Below, piece by piece: positions 1 through 11,305 of a DNA stretch of 64,000 nucleotides; position 1 is the stretch's first letter; the number at the start of each line of letters is the position of its first letter. The notes below the pieces were generated by a model. The model searched no databases. It had not been told where the DNA came from and saw nothing but the letters and a program-made list of their open reading frames with translations. The position numbers and the translations under genes are program-made. Location of the stretch: contig CM040447.1 of assembly GCA_022749755.1 (NCBI GenBank), forward strand, positions 14,917,087 to 14,981,086. The letters are read 5' to 3'. This DNA is from Azadirachta indica. Lineage: Eukaryota; Streptophyta; Magnoliopsida; Sapindales; Meliaceae.

Positions 1-555
1 ACTTGAATATAATTGTCTAAGAAACAAGAACACGAGGGTTGTATTTCCCTAATTTCACCCTAAATACACTGAAAATAACGGAAACACTCACAGATATTAT
101 GACATGTTATCTGAATTCCAATATCTCTCTCAATTGCTAATCAATGCATCTTTTTAATAAAATGTTATCCTTTATTACTTAAATTTAAGTAACTATAGCC
201 ATAATGCATCTTCCTGAATAATGCATGAGTCTGGTCAGCATCAATAGACCATATGAACCCTCCAATAATACATAGTATGTGCTACTTCTATTATTAAATG
301 GTCCAGAAAAAACAAGAACTAATGCTTCACTGCTGGGATTTATAACGGTTTCGCTATAAGAACAATGTGTATGTTGTAGATGGATTTTTTAAAAGATAAA
401 ATAGATAAAAGCAATTACTACGTTGACTGACAAGTTCTCTCCTGAATCATCTAAAATTACAAAACTAGAACTTAAGAGAAATAATTTTTTTTTTTTTGAA
501 GAAAAAGAAAAAAAAAAGTTGGTATAGATGAGAACATTGTAATAAGAAACGATAC

Positions 556-808
556 CAGAAAGAGACAGCTGATGCGAGACCAGGAGAACGAGCTTGGACT
601 TCATGAAACTGAGAGGATTGTTCTTGGCCGCGATTGGCGGAATTGATTGAACTCGTTTGTGGGCAACTTCCAGCTGGCGATCGCAAGGTTCAAAGGCAGC
701 TCTGACAAAGAAGGCAATGAGCGTGGAGATGGACAGCATGATAAGCAACGCCAAAATCCAACGTTTCTGCAATGGGACCCACCACCCGGGCGCCGAGTGT
801 TTCGCCAT
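556..808 (-). CDS. Glycosyltransferase (GT4-like, UDP-glycosyltransferase superfamily), first coding exon only
   Basis: Partial gene; 84 codons of exon 1 are visible and the remainder lies beyond the left end. The start codon is at 808. The protein begins with a short basic segment, then one hydrophobic helix (about residues 17-37), which predicts a type II membrane anchor in the Golgi or ER. It then reaches NPLSFMKSKLVLLVSHQLS, the start of the first Rossmann strand of a glycosyltransferase. The frame ends at SLSG followed by a GT donor (intron from 555 leftward), where family members continue with a Gly-Gly-Pro loop. From memory this resembles Arabidopsis At1g75420/At1g19710. The substrate is not known to me. 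No second exon is recognisable in 1-555, so the intron is at least 555 bp. The assignment rests on one exon. Confidence 0.7.
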
Positions 809-2845
809 CTCTTCTTCTATTACCGTTTGAGCTCGAAATCAAGTCTGAGAGGTCCGATAACATTACCGGTTTCGGCATTTTAGGGTTTGAAGTTGTGCCT
901 CAGGCTCAGAGTTGGGACAGTGAATTGTGCACATTTGGCTTTGTGAGTAGTGACACCTGTTAAGAGCAGAGCAAGTTCGTAAGTTATCTGTAGCAAGCCC
1001 CTGTCTGTAGTTCTTCTGTGCAAGGATTTGAATTTTGATTGTTCGCTATTCTGCTGTGAGTTTAGCTTTTTGATGAAATGAAATCCTGTATCACTAATAT
1101 CATATTTGTCGTAATTACGGTCATTACATTACATTACATTTAGGCTTTAAGTTGGGCAACAAATAGAATCTAGATTGTTATATTATTCATATATTTATTT
1201 GACTGTAATATGACATGTACTTGCAAGTCTAAATGTATTTTCTTTTCCTTTATTTATGAAAAACCGTACCAAGTTAATTGACGATATATTAATGATAAAA
1301 ATTCTTTCCTCTTCCTAAAGTAAATGAATGAATGATATAGTTTTCAACAAAATTTAGTCGTTGTTATCCTGCCGTATGTATGTAATCTATACTTCTTATC
1401 ATTCTCAATTTGTGAAAAATAAAACGTAATAATTAAAATTTGTAAAAATTGTAATGTATAGTCGTATAATAAAATAGAACAAATTTTCTTTAATTTTAGT
1501 ATTTACTCCATCCATTAAAATAAAAAAAATCAAAGGACTAATATGTTTGAAATTGTGAAAATAATAAATTAAAATTATTATTGGCAAATAAAATATTTTA
1601 ACTTTAAAATTTTAATTAATTATGTATTAAAATATTTTTTAATAAATATTTTTAAATATAAATTAAAAAATAAACATATTGTAAACTATTAAAATTTTAA
1701 AAATTATGTTAATTTTTTATTTTTAGAAAGTTTATGCAAATATTATTATCTATATAATCACAAAATCGTAAAATTAAATTACCCAACATATTAAGGGCTG
1801 AGTTTTCCTATTTAAATGAAAGTACAGTTGTTTCAAATGGTGAGCCGAAGATTAAACTTGTAATTTAAAAAAGGGATGACAATAATAAATTATATGATTT
1901 TGAAGTTAGAAATAGCCATAATTTCTTATTAATTATTATTTTAGTGATTTCTTATTATTCAAATAAAAGTAATCATTGTCACTTAAACTAATAGCTTGGT
2001 GATAAAAAAAAAAAAAACTTGTTCTTTTCGTGGAATCCTATTTCGGCAAGATTCTTTCCCACCAAAAATGTGGTCACACTTATTTATTTTAACACTTGAT
2101 TACTAGAATTAAACTCACATTATCATAATAAATTTGATAATGACTTATATACAAGAAAGCTTTATGTGTATCACAAATTTACATTAAGGCAATTGAAAAT
2201 GTGTTACAAAGATATACTTTTCTTTCGACAAAGTGTTATAAAAATGTTAAACTAAGTAGTTTAAATAATTATTTAAACAAATTGTAGGCATATTTTTTTC
2301 ATGTAAGAGTAATAGGTGCAGTTACATTCTTTTAAGCTAAAGTTTTTATTTTCTTTCATTCTATATATTTAATTTATTATTGAACTATATCTTTTTTCAA
2401 GAGTCAAATAACTTTATAAATAATAAATTTTAAATTAGTTTTAGTAATATAGTAACGACAAAGATACTTTTAATGCAATTCTTTTTTCCACGTTGAGAGG
2501 ATAATAAAATTAGAATACACTGACTGTTAATTTTTCTTTTTCTATTACTGATTATCAACTGAATTATGAACTAGTAAATTCAGTATGAAAAAAATGGATT
2601 TTATTAACAGGGTATTAACATTTTTATCTCTAGACTTTGATGAAATAATAATCAGAATATGATGTATACAATTTTAATACTTTAATCCCTATATGGTGTA
2701 TCCTAGTAACCTATCCCAAGCATCCATTGTTTTCAGACCCAGCTTTTCAGAATATATCATATCAGAGGTTAAATGTTCAGCGAAAAAACTATGCCATGAT
2801 TTGTTATTGTACTCAATTTTAGAATCGAAAATGTTATTATTTCAA
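809..2845. other. Divergent-side flank and AT-rich intergenic DNA
   Basis: About 150 bp upstream of the glycosyltransferase start is less AT-rich and probably holds its promoter and 5' UTR. From about 1100 to 2845 the sequence is very AT-rich, with short A and T runs and a small TTACA repeat near 1123-1140. Open frames here are short and look random. I see no gene. Confidence 0.6.
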
Positions 2846-2854
2846 TTATTATTA
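2846..2854. repeat. Left 9-bp target-site duplication of the MULE
   Basis: TTATTATTA, identical to 9563-9571. It sits directly outside the aligned terminal inverted repeats. Confidence 0.88.
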
Positions 2855-2950
2855 CGAAGAATTATCGCGTACGTTCCCTTGATATTTGGTCTTTTAACAC
2901 CTACAGAGAAAATATTAAAAAAAAAAGTATACCTCCCCTGAATCTATCCT
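2855..2950 (+). repeat. Left terminal inverted repeat of the MULE
   Basis: About 95 bp that align without large gaps to the reverse complement of 9466-9562, then diverge. By eye identity is about two thirds, so the two ends have aged. The right copy begins GGGGAATTAAC; the left tip has lost some of the G residues. Confidence 0.85.
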
Positions 2951-3361
2951 AGTATAATAAAAAGTATCAACTAGTACCCACCATTTTCTAATTTTTGAAT
3001 AAGACAAAAGCTATAGTAATGTCTTATCATTTTCTTTTAAATTATTTATTGGTTATTGTGAGTCCTATGGTCCATATGAGAAGCAATCTTTCTGACAATT
3101 TTTGACTTTGGAGAAAGAAGTAAATTATGTTGAGTGCAAAATTGGGCTTGAATATTGCATGAAAAATTGTTATAACCATTGCAATTCAACGGTTATATTT
3201 ACTTGCACACACGAGGCAAATACATATTCTACCCTTTCACTGACTCATGCACTCCTATAACCCCTTCGTAGGCTAAAAAATAAAGCTGAAATTGTTCAAT
3301 TTATTTGCATTAGTAAGAAGCAAAACAATTTCTACCCAGTTTCTTTGCAAGCACATTATCC

Positions 3362-3667
3362 ATGGCATCCACAAGTTCAAATTCAAGAGGAGACTCAAAT
3401 AATAGAAAGACAAAGCAGTGGAGGAAAGAAGTGATTAGAAACATGATAAAATTTCAAAACAAGTACTGCATGTGTAACAAGAAAGCTGCTGTTAAGATCT
3501 CAAAATCTGCAGATAATCCAAACAAGCTATATTATTGTTGCAGGTATGATCAATGCAGATTTTTCAAGTTTTGGTATCCAACAGATGATGATCCAGAATG
3601 CAGCTTACGATTTGAAGAATGTGACCCTCAAATGTTGGTGGATAAACTCGAGCAATTCCAACAATAA
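3362..3667 (+). CDS. GRF-type zinc-finger protein carried by the MULE, cut short before its membrane helix
   Basis: A 101-residue ORF inside the MULE, opposite in strand to the transposase. It has a Ser/Asn-rich start, a basic stretch, then a GRF-type zinc finger: Cys36-x-Cys38, an NPNKLYYC segment, and CRFFKFW around residues 65-71. GRF fingers bind zinc and, in characterised proteins, single-stranded nucleic acid; small plant GRF proteins often ride with Mutator-like elements. The frame stops with TAA at 3665-3667. Reading on in the same frame gives 45 further codons to a TAG ending at 3805: a charged, coiled-coil-like piece and then a hydrophobic helix (ILVSIVVICMLAMYIM). That is the usual C-terminal anchor of this family. 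I infer that the TAA is a recent truncating mutation and the product may be non-functional. Confidence 0.75.
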   Translation: MASTSSNSRGDSNNRKTKQWRKEVIRNMIKFQNKYCMCNKKAAVKISKSADNPNKLYYCCRYDQCRFFKFWYPTDDDPECSLRFEECDPQMLVDKLEQFQQ

Positions 3668-4750
3668 GTGTATGAGATAAGAATAAAGCTTAAGGACAGA
3701 TTGGGCAAAAATATAGATAGAATTCAGACTAAGATGATATTAGTCTCCATTGTTGTGATATGTATGCTAGCTATGTACATTATGCTTTCTAAATGCATGA
3801 GATAGATAATGGCAATGTAATTATATGTTACTTTAACAAAATGAAATGCATGCCTAAAGATGGCATAATGTAATGATGCATTGCACTATTATAAGATTAA
3901 AATGCAGTCCAAACATCCTCTAAACAACACAAACAAATTATATGGCCCAACTTAATGAAGCAACATCTAAATTGCAATCATACCAATAGCACCATCAATG
4001 CAAGCCACCCACAAAGCACATCAAATAGCAAGAAGTAATGTATCAGTAAACCCAACAATCCTGAAACTAGTGCTGGATACATAACTATATTTTTAACATG
4101 ACAAATGCATACACAAACCTGAAACTTTAGACTGTCATTCATAACAGAGTATACAATATTCCAACAAGTACTAAGATCAGCAAATCTATCAAATGCATGG
4201 CAAAAATCACAGTTTGTTATCCATGCAATACACATCAAATTTACAACAAAAAATAAATCTACCTAAACATGAACATAAATGCTTACAAGACCAAAATGAA
4301 GTCAATAGTCTAGAAATGCCTTCCATGGTAGATGCTGTTACATGTGACTCCACAAAAGAAGCAGATGATGTATCATCTTGTTGGATATCATTCACAAAAA
4401 ATGGCTTTTCCTTCTTTGTCCAAAAAATCAAAAACATGAGCTGTCATATCAGGCTTGGCTGGCCTACATAAGCAACACAAAAATAAATTCATTCATTTTA
4501 TGTGTATCAAGTATCATACTCATAACTTTCAGCTAACATGTGACTTTAAACCTGATTAGGAGCTTGACTTGTATGTTCTGTGCCTGAACTTTCTGGTACA
4601 GCCATCTCATTCACATTAGAAACCTGCCACATGAAGAGTATTAAACAAGGAACATCAGTTTGCATTAAGTGCATGAACACAGATAATAATTCAGGATAAT
4701 AACTCTCTTACTCTCTTTGATTTCCCCTGTTTCTTACTTATAACCTTTCC

Positions 4751-7370
4751 ACAAGTCCTTTTGTTATGCCTCCCCTGAACACACTGTGCACCTTACTGAA
4801 TAGCTAATTTTCATTTTAGGATCTTCATCTTTTTCTCTTTTTCTACCTTTTTTTGGCCTAACAGTTTATTTCTTCACTTTTGATGGATCCAACTCATTGT
4901 CAATAACCCACGGTCACCTCATTTCACTTGGCATTGGCTTTATATGTTCTTTGTATGTTCTAAGGTAGTATTCTTTGGTGAAGTATGCATTGACATATTT
5001 GCCATAATCCTCTCTGATTTCATCTATGTACCTAAGTGCATGAACACAAGGCAAACCAGAAATTTTCCACACTCCACATTCACAATCTCTTGCCCCCAGA
5101 TTAACAATGTGCCCATCCTTGTTATCCACCAACACCTCATATAAATCACCATTACCAAATACAATATCCATATTTCTGCTCATCTTTCTCAGTTGGGTGA
5201 TTCTTTTGTTGATCATAGGAGGCAAAACATCTGTCCAGTTTTTAGCTTGAATAAACCTGCATGAATGCCAGGAAAGTAACACAAAAATTAATATCAAATC
5301 ATGTTAGTATTTGATAATGAACCGGTATGTTATAAGGTCTAGTTTTAGTATCATACCTACTATGTATTAGCTTCATAGTCTTGATTCTGATTTCTTCACA
5401 CGTTCGCAAGATTGGCAAGCCTCTGCACTCATTAACCCAGCAATTGTAGGTCTCACTCATGTTATTTGTAACATGAGCTGACTTAACCCTTGTGCTAAAA
5501 TGGCACATGCTTCAATTCCCAAATGGAATTTCACTCAACCATTGTTGGCAGCAGGGCTAATTTTCATAATCTCCTTCATATATGTGTTAAACTGAGCACT
5601 TGAACCACTCCTCGCAGCAGCTAAAAATAATTTTTTTAGTACAGCTCCTGGAAACTGTTGCTTGAAATTGGCATATATATGCCTGCAGCAAAACCTCTTG
5701 TCACTATTTGGGAAGACCTCGTCTAAAGCAATTAACACTCCCTTTTGTCGATTTCTTATAAAGCATAATTCAAAGCCCCCATTAACCCCAAATTGTTCAA
5801 CAATTTCTCTAGAAAGTACTTCCAAGAGTGTTGGATCTCACTTTCAACCACTCCGAATGCCAATGGAGACACCCCATAATTTGCATCTATATTTACAATA
5901 ACAAGAAGCATACCTTTGTACACCCCCCTCAAATGACATCCATCTAGGCCTATAAATGGCCTACATCCTCGAGAGAATCCCTTCTTTTGTGCATCATAAC
6001 TTAAGAAAAACCTTTTGAATCGAGGGTTGTCATCTCCAGTTATCCATTCAGTTTGTAAATCCACAATAGACCCTGGATTATTTTATTCAATGGCCAATAC
6101 ATATCTTCTGAGCTTACTATATGAAGCTTTATGGTCTGCCCTAAATAGTTCTAATGCTTTGTTTCTAGCCCTGTACAACTTGATTGGGTGGCATGTGACT
6201 TTAAATTTCCTTTTCAGCTCACTAGCAATGACCTTCATGTCTATATTTGAGTTTACCCTAAACAAATGCAAAAACTGGGCAGCAATCCAGCAAGATGTAG
6301 CTTCCTAGTTGCCGAATATCCTCTTACATGAATGGTTGGGGTTGTATGTCCTAATTTGAAAGGACAGCTTATCCCACGTTGGACTTGCATGGATTCTCCA
6401 TGTACAAGCTTCGGCTGTATACTTACAAGTTACCCTAGCTTTCTCATTCTTCAATCTTTGCAATCTAAACCCATTTCTAATTGCAAACACTTGCAGAACC
6501 TTTTTAAAATCATACACTGTGAAAAAAGAATGAATTCTTTGTAATTCCATCTTCCACACTATATTCAAAGCCCCCACTATTCCTTTTATACCTACTTGTT
6601 GCCTCAAAGCTATCAAAGTCACTGTCATCTAAAATATCACTATCGTTTCCAGACTGGTAATCCTCCACAGTTGCATCACCATCATCATCTCCATGAACAG
6701 CAAGGTAATCTTCTGAATCATATGCATACAGCCCATTGTTTGCAGCCTGTTCTACCTCTTCATTAGTCACTTTAGGTAGATGCTCTTCACTTATAGGAGT
6801 AAAATTATAGTCCACTTCATTTACAGTGTTTTCTACATCGGTTATTGCAGCTGTGCAAAGGGCATGTCCATCACCTGATTCTAAATCATCAAAGCACAGC
6901 ATGCATCCATATAACTCATATTGCTTAACCCCCAAGATACTTTCAATTTTAGCAAGCCTCACAGAAGTGTATGGTACTATTTCATCAGCAACACAATCAT
7001 CACGTTCGTAGTCATCATACTCTTCATCAAGTGCAAAGCCATTACGGATGATCAGCTCTAGAGAGTTGAACTGTCCAGAATCATGTGCTTCTTCTATTTT
7101 GTTATTTGGTTGGATGACTACAAGAACTATGCTGCTATATCCTTTTTCATCCAACTCCCCAAATACAGCAAGTAAGTCAACATCACTCTTCAACTGGACT
7201 TGATCTTTGGACCAAGGATACTCTACTTCGAAAGTGACACATCCCCACTCATTGCAATGTTCATCATCCCCCAATATGCAGACAATATCATCCCACAATT
7301 GTAATAGAGTGTAAGAATTTGGAGAAACTCTTGAAATCTCATGAACTTTTCTTAATTTTGCAAAATACAT
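4751..7370 (-). pseudogene. MuDR-type MULE transposase, broken by stops and frameshifts
   Basis: From the 5' end (7370) the relic shows an N-terminal PB1-like MuDR region (to about 7110), an acidic linker, the MuDR DNA-binding region (about 6500-6305), the MULE DDE core with GLDGCHLRG and a CCRHIYANF block (about 6060-5600), a SWIM zinc finger of the form CxC-x9-CxH (5040-5084), and a CCHC knuckle remnant near 4751-4790. One GT-AG intron is visible at 5258-5356. Defects: in-frame stops near 6306 (TAG), 6083 (TAA), 5510 (TGA) and 4912 (TGA); frameshifts in the A-run at 6522-6527, in the G-runs near 5776-5793, near 5535, and in the knuckle. Further coding-like sequence continues to about 4390. 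The product would have been the nuclear transposase that cuts and joins element ends. Confidence 0.9.
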
Positions 7371-7444
7371 TGAATCTCTTCATGCTGCACATAATAAACA
7401 ACATCATCTACTGTGAGTACATCAACTCAAAATTGTCACCAATA

Positions 7445-8860
7445 TCACATGCTAAAGCGCACAAAATAGAACAAAAAATGCAACACAAGTACACAAGCAC
7501 AACATAGAATGGCCATAGCCAAAACTGAAAATTGTCCAGGTAATTCATACAAGTATTAACCTATTCAAACATAAAATCTAATATATGACTTGTCAGTATG
7601 ATAATAGAAAGTTAATTACGCCATCTATTAATTAAAGTGCTTCCAGTTTTAATCAATGGTAAGGCTTGTCCAATTGTTCCTCTTTTTCAATTTTATGCAG
7701 CAAGCTATGATATCAAGTACCAAAATAATATGGAAAATGGAAACCATAAAGTCTTTTTTTCCTCCATGCTGGTTAGCCTAACCCAAAAAAACTTCTAGAT
7801 CTGTATCTTAGAACAATTCAAGCAATTTTCTGTATTCTATACCGATATTTCTCATTATATACATGTATATATATGTAATATATTTGTTAAGGGATAAAGG
7901 AAGCAAGCAAGCAAACCAGTATGCATATATATGTGAAAATGCAATTAATCTTCAAAATGGGATCGTAGCAAACTGCTGCTATAAGCATCACTTTCGTTTT
8001 AGTTCAACGTGAGCTAATCTACATGTGTCATCATTTGGTCTCCTCTTTTATAAAGCTTGTGGGTGGAGAACATATTTCTAAAATATTACTGTGTGCACAA
8101 ACAGTTACCACCAATTATCGTTGCCAAATGGAAAGCATCTTCCAACAATATTTTTAATTTTTAGCTATGTTTAATAAGTCAAAGAATCCGATTCCTTCGC
8201 AGTATGAGTAGTATTAGTCAGGATGAGAGTTTATTGTACAAAAAATATATTATTAACCTAAACTTAATGATTAAAAAAGAAACTTGAGACATAATGATGA
8301 TATTATGAATATATATTTACAAAAGAGACTTGAAAAGCTTTTTCTACCAATCATTTGTAGCTTGCTGATGTGGCCTAAATAGAATCCAAGGTTGATGAAT
8401 AATTATAGTGCATAGATTTGAATATCTTCTTGAAATATCTTTTGCTTTTCAGTAGTCTTAGCAACTATCATTCGCTAGAAGCTACTTGCTGTTATTTATC
8501 ATTCTTCTCATCTATTCAGATAATAAGTAATCTTTTAACCCAACCAGAATTTTGTCAATTCTATAAAGCGTCAGACATTGTAGGTACTAGAATTAATATA
8601 TTTCCATAATCATGTAGGATGTTTACATGATAGCACGAAGCAAAAATTGATAAAGGAATTAAAAGAAGAATAAGTCAGTTAAGAGTAACAATAAAAATGC
8701 AAAGAAATAACCCATGGCCATCATCACCAATACCACATGATACAGCTTTGAACAATAAACCCAACACAAGCTCACAATACAGAATGTTCATGGCCAAAAT
8801 TGAAAAGTTTCCAGGTAATCCAAACATGCATTAACCCACTCAAATATAAAATCTAACAAA
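7445..8860 (+). repeat. Diverged direct repeat inside the MULE (7445-7585 and 8720-8860)
   Basis: Both copies run through similar phrases, such as a GCCA(A)AA(C/T)TGAAAA block followed by TCCAGGTAAT and an AAATATAAAATCTAA-like end. The 1.1 kb between them (7586-8719) is AT-rich and non-coding. This may be an old internal duplication or a nested insertion; I found no clean target duplication. Confidence 0.55.
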
Positions 8861-9465
8861 TCGAAAAAAATTAGCAGCCCCAACACAAAAAAAATAGCAT
8901 CATTAAATTCAAAACTCAAGCCTCTTACACGAATCGCTACTCACAAACCCAGTAAAGTGCATGTCAAAATATCAAACAGTTCAACATGTTTATGTATATC
9001 ACAACATATCATTGATACAACTAAAAAATCAAGCTTCAAAAGCTGTAAATTAAATTCTTACCTGGTTTGATCGATTTGAACTTAGGTAAATGATTGCGTT
9101 TGCTTGAGTGGACTCGAACCCAGCTAGGTAAACAATAATCCTTGAAAGAAACAGCTCAAACCAGCATTACAATGGGTTTCTCTCACTGCATATAATACCT
9201 AAGTGTTGAATTGGCGCGAAAATGCAGATAATTTCCCTCCACTGATCGATTGTCAACATCATCAAGCAAGAAATCAACTCGATTTGACAGTCTATTGCAT
9301 AGTTCTCTGACATTTTATGGGTTTTTTGGTTTTCAAACATAGGTTTGCCATATCTTTCTCACTGAATCTTACTCTCTCGACTTCAATGTTGAAGAAAACA
9401 CAAAAGGGTAAAGTGATATGATGATTTTACAGTAATATCCCTAAACCAAACGGTAGTGTAACGGA

Positions 9466-9562
9466 CTTGGATGGAGCCAGGGGATGTATGTGTTCCTTTT
9501 CTAATACTTTCTCTTTAGGTGTTAAAAGTCCAAAATTCAGGGGAGTTATTTGTTAATTCCCC
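9466..9562 (-). repeat. Right terminal inverted repeat of the MULE
   Basis: Partner of 2855-2950. Read on the minus strand it carries ACTCCCCTGAATTTTGG near the tip and a second CCCCT block about 60 bp further in. The same two-block layout recurs in other elements of this window. Confidence 0.85.
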
Positions 9563-9571
9563 TTATTATTA
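9563..9571. repeat. Right 9-bp target-site duplication of the MULE
   Basis: TTATTATTA, identical to 2846-2854. Confidence 0.88.
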
Positions 9572-9627
9572 TTCCCACTCGTCGGCCATCTGAAAAATTA
9601 AATCCAAACAGGCGTTGATAGGAAAGA

Positions 9628-10667
9628 AGGGTTTTTCCATATACCTCCCCTGAGGTTTGTAAAAATTCTAATTTATAAAAATATTTGATAAAAGAGTAAC
9701 AAATCTCCCCTATGACGTTTGTCTTCGGTTAAAAAAAGAATACATTGACCAAAATACTTTTAAATCATTGTAAAATAATAATTACCTTATTGAGTTTCAA
9801 ACCCAAAACCTTAGAAAAAGAAGCCAATACTCTAATCACTGCACTAAACACATTTTTTTTTTTTATATGTTCAATTGATATTAAATAATTATTAAAATTC
9901 TATAAAATAACTTTAAACTAAAATCATTATCTAATAATAATAAAATTATTCTTAAATAATTATTAAAAAAATAAATTTAAATTATTTTCAAATAAAATTA
10001 TTCTGAAATTATTGTTAGCACTAATAATTTTAAAAAATTATTTTTAAATAATTTTTAAGTAAAATAAATTATTTTATTTAAAGAAACAAGTATAAATAAT
10101 GATAATAGTTATTATTCTTAAGTAATCATTAAAGAAAATAAATTTAAATTGTTATAAAATAAAATTATTCTACAATTATTGTGAGCACTAATAATTTTAA
10201 AAAATTATTTTTAAATAATTAGTAAGTAAAATAAATTATTTTATTTAAAGAAACAAATATAAATAACAATAATAGTTTTTTAAATTTTACAATATAATGA
10301 TAATAATAACTTTAATTTAAAGTTATTATATAGAATTTTAATGATTATAAAATTATTTTTGTATTATAAAATAATTTTAATTATTAAAAAAATTATTACA
10401 TATCTATTGTCAAACGAATTATTTACTAAAAATTAATAAATGTATATGGTGAGGTGGTTAGAATATTAGTTTTCCTTCCTAAAGGTCCCGAGTTCGAATT
10501 TGAGCAAGGCAAGTGTTATTTTGCAATGGTGTGGGGGTATTTTGGTAAATTTGCTCTATGTTATCAGAAGACAAACGTCCCATAGGGGAGGTTTGTAACC
10601 CTTTTCCCCAATGTTTACGTAAAGTAGGATTTCTACAAACCTCAGGGGAAATATGTGAAAAAACCCC
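9628..10667. mobile_element. Non-autonomous foldback MULE with 9-bp target duplication
   Basis: Flanked by TAGGAAAGA at 9619-9627 and 10668-10676 (a tenth base also matches). The ends form an inverted repeat with matching blocks CCCCTGAGGTTTGTA and, further in, CTCCCCTATG and GACGTTTGTCTTC. The arms extend about 200 bp or more (to about 9860 on the left, from about 10440 on the right). The centre is an AT-rich tandem duplication. There is no coding capacity. It sits 56 bp from the right target duplication of the full-length MULE and shares its terminal motif style, so it is probably mobilised by the same transposase type. Confidence 0.88.
9951..10280 (+). repeat. 166-bp tandem duplication in the core of the foldback MULE
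   Basis: Unit 1 runs about 9951-10116 and unit 2 about 10117-10280. Both contain GCACTAATAATTTTAAAAAA and AAATAAATTATTTTATTTAA at the same spacing, with scattered substitutions. Confidence 0.8.
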
Positions 10668-10677
10668 TAGGAAAGAA

Positions 10678-11252
10678 AAAACACTTTATTGGAGAGCTTT
10701 GATAACAAAAAGCCCCGCGACTAGGTTGCCCGTTATACAAGCTGTACTAGATAGCAAACAAAGAAGGGAGAGTCTCTCGCGTTGCGTCATTCAAAATTCT
10801 TAGAAATTTAGCAGAAATTTTCGCTTCAGCTCCCCCTAAGCTCTTCGCGTTCAGGTACTTATTTCTCTTCCATCCAAATGTCTAGCTCTGCTGCAAATTG
10901 TAATTTCGAAAAAAAAAGATACCGGCATTTTTGCTACATTTTATAGCAATACGTGTTAATATAGCTGCAAAAGTGATAAGGCATAGTTGGTTTATTTGAT
11001 TGGATTCTGTTTCCTTGATTGCCGAATATATAACAATCGCAATTGCGTGGCGTTTTTTTCTACTGAATATTCTAAAAGCTAAAATTTGAGTGTGCTTAAT
11101 CCGTTTTGTTGCATGATGAGCTTATGTAACTGCCTTTTTGTACACTGAAGCCATGCAAAGTGAAGCACATCATTCAAATGGCGCTTATCGGATTACTTTT
11201 TTATTGTAGTCACAGGTAATGTGCCATTTGATTATACTTTTAGATTCTATAA
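10678..11252. other. Promoter and probable 5' non-coding exon of the ATG27-like gene
   Basis: A GC-richer stretch around 10700-10855 ends at TTCAG followed by GTACTT, a good donor site, so it may be a 5' UTR exon. The short frame starting at 10878 closes after 22 codons. The true start codon was not located with confidence. Confidence 0.4.
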
Positions 11253-11305
11253 ATGTTGAAGTTTGGATATAAGCCCATTGTTTTCTTTCAGCGGTTCTTT
11301 TACAG

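Larger units (their letters stand above)
2855..9562 (-). mobile_element. Full-length Mutator-like element (MULE) with decayed transposase
   Basis: The element is bounded by a perfect 9-bp direct repeat TTATTATTA (2846-2854 and 9563-9571), the target-site size typical of Mutator-like transposons. Just inside lie imperfect terminal inverted repeats of about 95 bp: 2855-2950 and the reverse complement of 9466-9562. They share blocks such as CTTTTAACACCTA and two CCCCT motifs. Between them lie a transposase relic on the minus strand (4751-7370) and a GRF zinc-finger ORF on the plus strand (3362-3667). The transposase carries stops and frameshifts, so this copy cannot move itself, but clean ends could still be recognised in trans. 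A related segment occurs twice inside, near 7445-7585 and 8720-8860. Confidence 0.9.

Noticed and set aside
465..963. Several overlapping open frames on both strands beside the glycosyltransferase exon
   Set aside because: They are shadow frames of the real exon at 556-808 or short frames in its 5' flank; none has a domain.
6826..7011. Plus-strand open frame opposite the transposase
   Set aside because: It is the complement of the acidic linker of the transposase relic and has no features of its own.
9060..9170. Possible tRNA gene (complement contains GGTTCGAGTCCACTCAAGC)
   Set aside because: Only a B-box-like piece is present; no acceptor stem pairing or A box at the right distance was found.
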